NCBI GenBank assembly: GCA_029781865.1 | Contig: JAKOVW010000031.1 | Coordinates: 81,126 to 145,125, forward strand | DNA from: Bacteroidota bacterium | GTDB lineage: Bacteria; Bacteroidota; Bacteroidia; Chitinophagales; Saprospiraceae | Length of the DNA: 64,000 nt | Reading direction: 5' to 3' | Shown: piece by piece, positions 61,725 to 64,000 of the stretch | Numbering within the stretch: the first letter of the stretch is position 1 | How the letters are laid out: each line of letters starts with the position of its first letter | Program-made: the position numbers and the translations under genes | The notes under the pieces: model-generated | Databases searched by the model: none | Seen by the model: the letters and a program-made list of their open reading frames with translations, nothing else | Told to the model about the DNA's origin: nothing

Positions 61725-63233
61725 ATGAAAAGTATTTATTCACTAATAATTCTATTACTTTCATTAAATTCCATATCCCAAATAAAATACGATTATTCCT
61801 GGGCTATGGGTTATGATTGTTGTAGAGGTGACGAAATAGACAATTATATACTTAACTTTAATGGGAAGAAGTTGCAAATTGACACAGCTACACTTAACGT
61901 AGAATTTTTTCGAGCTGGCCAAATTAGCGATAAAGATGGAAAATTAGCTCTTTATACCAATGGATGTAAGCTTTTTAATGGCAAAAATCAACTTGTTATT
62001 AATGGAGATAGTCTTATTCAAAGTGATTCAATGCCTTTTCATTGCTTTAATTTTGGACGACAAGGGCTCATTTTACTTCCGGATAGTTATGATCAAAACC
62101 TTTATTGGTTTATATATAAAAGCGCATTCATTAGGAATTACCATAAACCGCCAGGTGCCCATCTAGGTCTTTATGATGCTTTTCGTTATTCGCTTATTAA
62201 TACACCAATGAATCAAGGTAGAGGAGAAGTAATAATCAAAAATGAAGCAATTTTACATGATACAGCATTACTTGATGGAAGTATTGCTGTTACAAAGCAT
62301 GATAACAATTTAGATTGGTGGATCATTTCGCCAACAGATAGAGTTGATTTGAATTATTATATTCTCTTATTAGGTAAAAATGGAATTCAGAAAATTGCTT
62401 CACAAAAGATTGGTAATAAAATAGCAAATTTAGGAGACGATTCCGATGGTTTCCTTTTTTCACCCAATGGCAACAAATTAGCAAGGTTTTGGCATAAGGA
62501 TGGGTTATTCTTATTTGACTTTGATAGAAAAGAAGGAGTTTTAAGCAATTTTAAAAAAGTTGACTTTTCAAATTCTGAATCTAAAATAGGAGGGCTTGCT
62601 TTTTCACCATCTGGTAGATTTTTATATATTTCAACTGATACCATTTTATTCCAATATGATTTTCTTGAGCCTGATTCATCTAAGGCTATGATTGAAGTTG
62701 GATGGTATGACGGATTTAGTCAATGGTATCCTACGAATTTTTATACTATGCAATTAGGTCCAGATTGTAGAATTTATATGGCTACATTTTATACATCTAG
62801 TTATCTGCATGTCATTAAATATCCTGATCAAAAAGGAGTTGCATGTGAATTTGTTCAACATGCAATTCAATTACCTTTTTATAATTCATACTATATGCCA
62901 TATTTCCCAAATTTTAGATTGGGATACGAACCTGTGTGTGATAGCACCATTAATTTTGTGACAAAACTTAGTCTTCCTAACAAATCAATATTCTTAAACA
63001 TCTATCCCAATCCAACTAAGGATTTAATTCAATTTGAAATTGAATTAGAAGATCAAACCGATGTATATTTTATAATTGAAGATTTAAATGCAAAAATTTG
63101 CTCAAGGACCTTATTGGATATAAATAGAAGTCAATACCAAATAAACATACATGATTTGCCATCTGGTATCTATTTATATAAAGTTATTTCAGATAAGGGA
63201 ATGCTAAGAAATGGGAAGCTCGTTAAGACCTGA
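61725..63233 (+). CDS. T9SS-exported protein with WD/propeller-like repeats
   Basis: Signal peptide (MKSIYSLIILLLSLNSISQ), a ~400-residue region with repeated propeller-like segments (GGLAFSPSGRFLYISTDT, FLFSPNGNKLARFWHKDGLFLFDFD, QLGPDCRIYMATFY), and a T9SS type A domain (LNIYPNPTKDLIQFEIE ... GIYLYKVISDKG). I use the ATG at 61725; an upstream frame from 61626 would add 33 residues before the signal peptide. Function unknown. Confidence 0.72.
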   Translation: MKSIYSLIILLLSLNSISQIKYDYSWAMGYDCCRGDEIDNYILNFNGKKLQIDTATLNVEFFRAGQISDKDGKLALYTNGCKLFNGKNQLVINGDSLIQSDSMPFHCFNFGRQGLILLPDSYDQNLYWFIYKSAFIRNYHKPPGAHLGLYDAFRYSLINTPMNQGRGEVIIKNEAILHDTALLDGSIAVTKHDNNLDWWIISPTDRVDLNYYILLLGKNGIQKIASQKIGNKIANLGDDSDGFLFSPNGNKLARFWHKDGLFLFDFDRKEGVLSNFKKVDFSNSESKIGGLAFSPSGRFLYISTDTILFQYDFLEPDSSKAMIEVGWYDGFSQWYPTNFYTMQLGPDCRIYMATFYTSSYLHVIKYPDQKGVACEFVQHAIQLPFYNSYYMPYFPNFRLGYEPVCDSTINFVTKLSLPNKSIFLNIYPNPTKDLIQFEIELEDQTDVYFIIEDLNAKICSRTLLDINRSQYQINIHDLPSGIYLYKVISDKGMLRNGKLVKT

Positions 63234-63354
63234 TGTTGCTTGTAAGCAATAAAAGCTTGAACACATTATTTGATTTACATTAAATTACCTACTAAACTTT
63301 GCATTGATTTATTTAACGAAAACTTCAAATCTATTTAATTTGCGCTAAGGTAGC

Positions 63355-63405
63355 TGTCACCACCTTCACATCCCTTATAGGGAATCAAACCTGAAAGTGA
63401 TGACA
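63355..63405. repeat. Long imperfect palindrome, partner of the one at 57625
   Basis: TGTCACCACCTTCA at the left matches TGAAAGTGATGACA at the right in inverted orientation (12 of 14), and inside it TCCCT-TAT-AGGGA forms a perfect second stem. The element is the inverted relative of 57625-57676; together they bracket the three T9SS genes. Confidence 0.6.
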
Positions 63406-63462
63406 AATTCCGTTTTTGCATTATCCCCTATATACCCAAAATGCAAAATTGAATACCCTAGC

Positions 63463-63512
63463 GCAAGAGCGCAGAGCGCAATCCACCTATATAGCAAATT
63501 GCGCTTGCGGTC
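63463..63512. repeat. GC-rich inverted repeat downstream of the DUF3871-like gene
   Basis: AGCGCAAT (63476-63483) and ATTGCGCT (63499-63506) are perfect 8-bp complements with a 15-base loop, and CGCAAG/CTTGCG flank them. No T-run follows on the minus strand, so a terminator role is uncertain. A related GCGCAGAG sequence lies at the radC stop near 57160. Confidence 0.4.
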
Positions 63513-63522
63513 ATTAAAATTT

Positions 63523-64000
63523 CTAATCCAAATACCAACTCTGTCTTCTGTATTCCATAGATCCCCTCAATTCCTCCATTATAAGCTCTCCATTAGCAGC
63601 TCTATCCAGAAACCCATCTATATAAGAGCTCTTATTAGCTTCAGTAATCAGGTTATACAGGTTCCATAAACTGATCTGTGAATCTTTAGCTCCAAAATGA
63701 GAATCAGAATAATACCCCTTCACCACAGCGTTAACCTGTGAATCAGTTATCATCAACTCCGGAATCTGTGCTTTATCTTGTAAATGTTGATACATCCTAC
63801 ACCTACCAATAAAATGAGCAAATTGTGATTCTGATAAGCTGTAATTACCCAGATTCTCTAACCATCTCAAGTGTCGATCAGGAGAATAAGTCTCCACCAT
63901 TAGCTTTATTTGCTGCGCTATCATGCTTAATGAAGTGGTTTTAAAATCCAATACAACACCATCACTGGATACACAGAGATTAGAACATACCCATACCTGA
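63523..64000 (-). CDS. DUF3871-like protein, C-terminal part (5' end outside window)
   Basis: The frame is open to the window edge, so the protein starts beyond 64000; a TTG at 63949-63951 is only an internal codon. The segment VWVCSNLCVSSDGVVLDFK at the edge, NYSLSESQFAHFIGRCRMYQHL and LWNLYNLITEANKSSYIDGFLDRAANG match the pattern of DUF3871/DUF932-related proteins found on mobile elements of Bacteroidota. Its function is unknown. With the short RadC it suggests mobile-element cargo on both sides of the T9SS trio. Confidence 0.72.
   Translation of the reverse strand, partial: QVWVCSNLCVSSDGVVLDFKTTSLSMIAQQIKLMVETYSPDRHLRWLENLGNYSLSESQFAHFIGRCRMYQHLQDKAQIPELMITDSQVNAVVKGYYSDSHFGAKDSQISLWNLYNLITEANKSSYIDGFLDRAANGELIMEELRGSMEYRRQSWYLD

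Overview
The window looks like chromosomal DNA of a low-GC Bacteroidota, probably a Saprospiria/Sphingobacteriia-like lineage. I base this on many proteins with type IX secretion (T9SS) C-terminal sorting domains, an LpxC-FabZ fusion, a Porin_10-type porin, Bacteroidota-only small proteins (HYC_CC_PP-like, DUF6660-like, DUF3871-like) and promoters of the form TTTG-N18..23-TAnnTTTG. The genus is inferred and not certain.

Region 1 (1-12.8 kb) is mostly housekeeping: the tail of an OmpA-family protein, a pyruvate dehydrogenase E2, recR overlapping a glycosyltransferase fused to a decayed sugar-phosphotransferase module, an M20 amidohydrolase, a sigma-54-type response regulator without a DNA-binding domain, a LOG-family hydrolase, a beta-barrel protein, a T9SS thioredoxin-like protein, and a PRPP synthetase-like/AMP-thymidine phosphorylase-like pair.

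Region 2 (12.8-33.3 kb) is a metal and metalloid resistance block, entirely on the minus strand. It holds a six-gene Cus-type (Cu/Ag) efflux operon whose RND pump gene is split in two and circularly permuted: the C-terminal half is the first gene and the N-terminal half is the last. Next come an MbnP-like copper protein with two MauG/MbnH-like di-haem enzymes, a Czc-type pump fused to its own outer-membrane channel, two Cys-rich small proteins, and an arsenic operon (arsR-arsM-arsC-aquaporin) with two visible ArsR operators. Blocks of degenerate 7-bp tandem repeats are scattered here, and some encode the signal peptides of the cus genes.

Region 3 (33.4-49.4 kb) is again chromosomal core: T9SS proteins, a porin, fabI, recN, a TPR membrane protein, the lipid A operon lpxD-lpxC/fabZ-lpxA, an ABC ATPase and another T9SS protein.

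Region 4 (49.5-64 kb) is an accessory region starting at a tRNA-Arg(CCT). Positions about 50,143-57,107 form an integron-like gene cassette array without an integrase in the window. It has seven small AT-rich cassette genes, all on the plus strand, separated by attC-like sites of about 140 bp. The first three sites are complete and the later ones are truncated or decayed. The inner core of each cassette end is complementary to the core at the start of the same cassette, as expected from cassette circles. Two cassettes encode paralogous membrane-anchored proteins of unknown family. The array is followed by a RadC-like gene, three T9SS cargo genes bracketed by related long palindromes, and the end of a DUF3871-like gene cut by the window edge.
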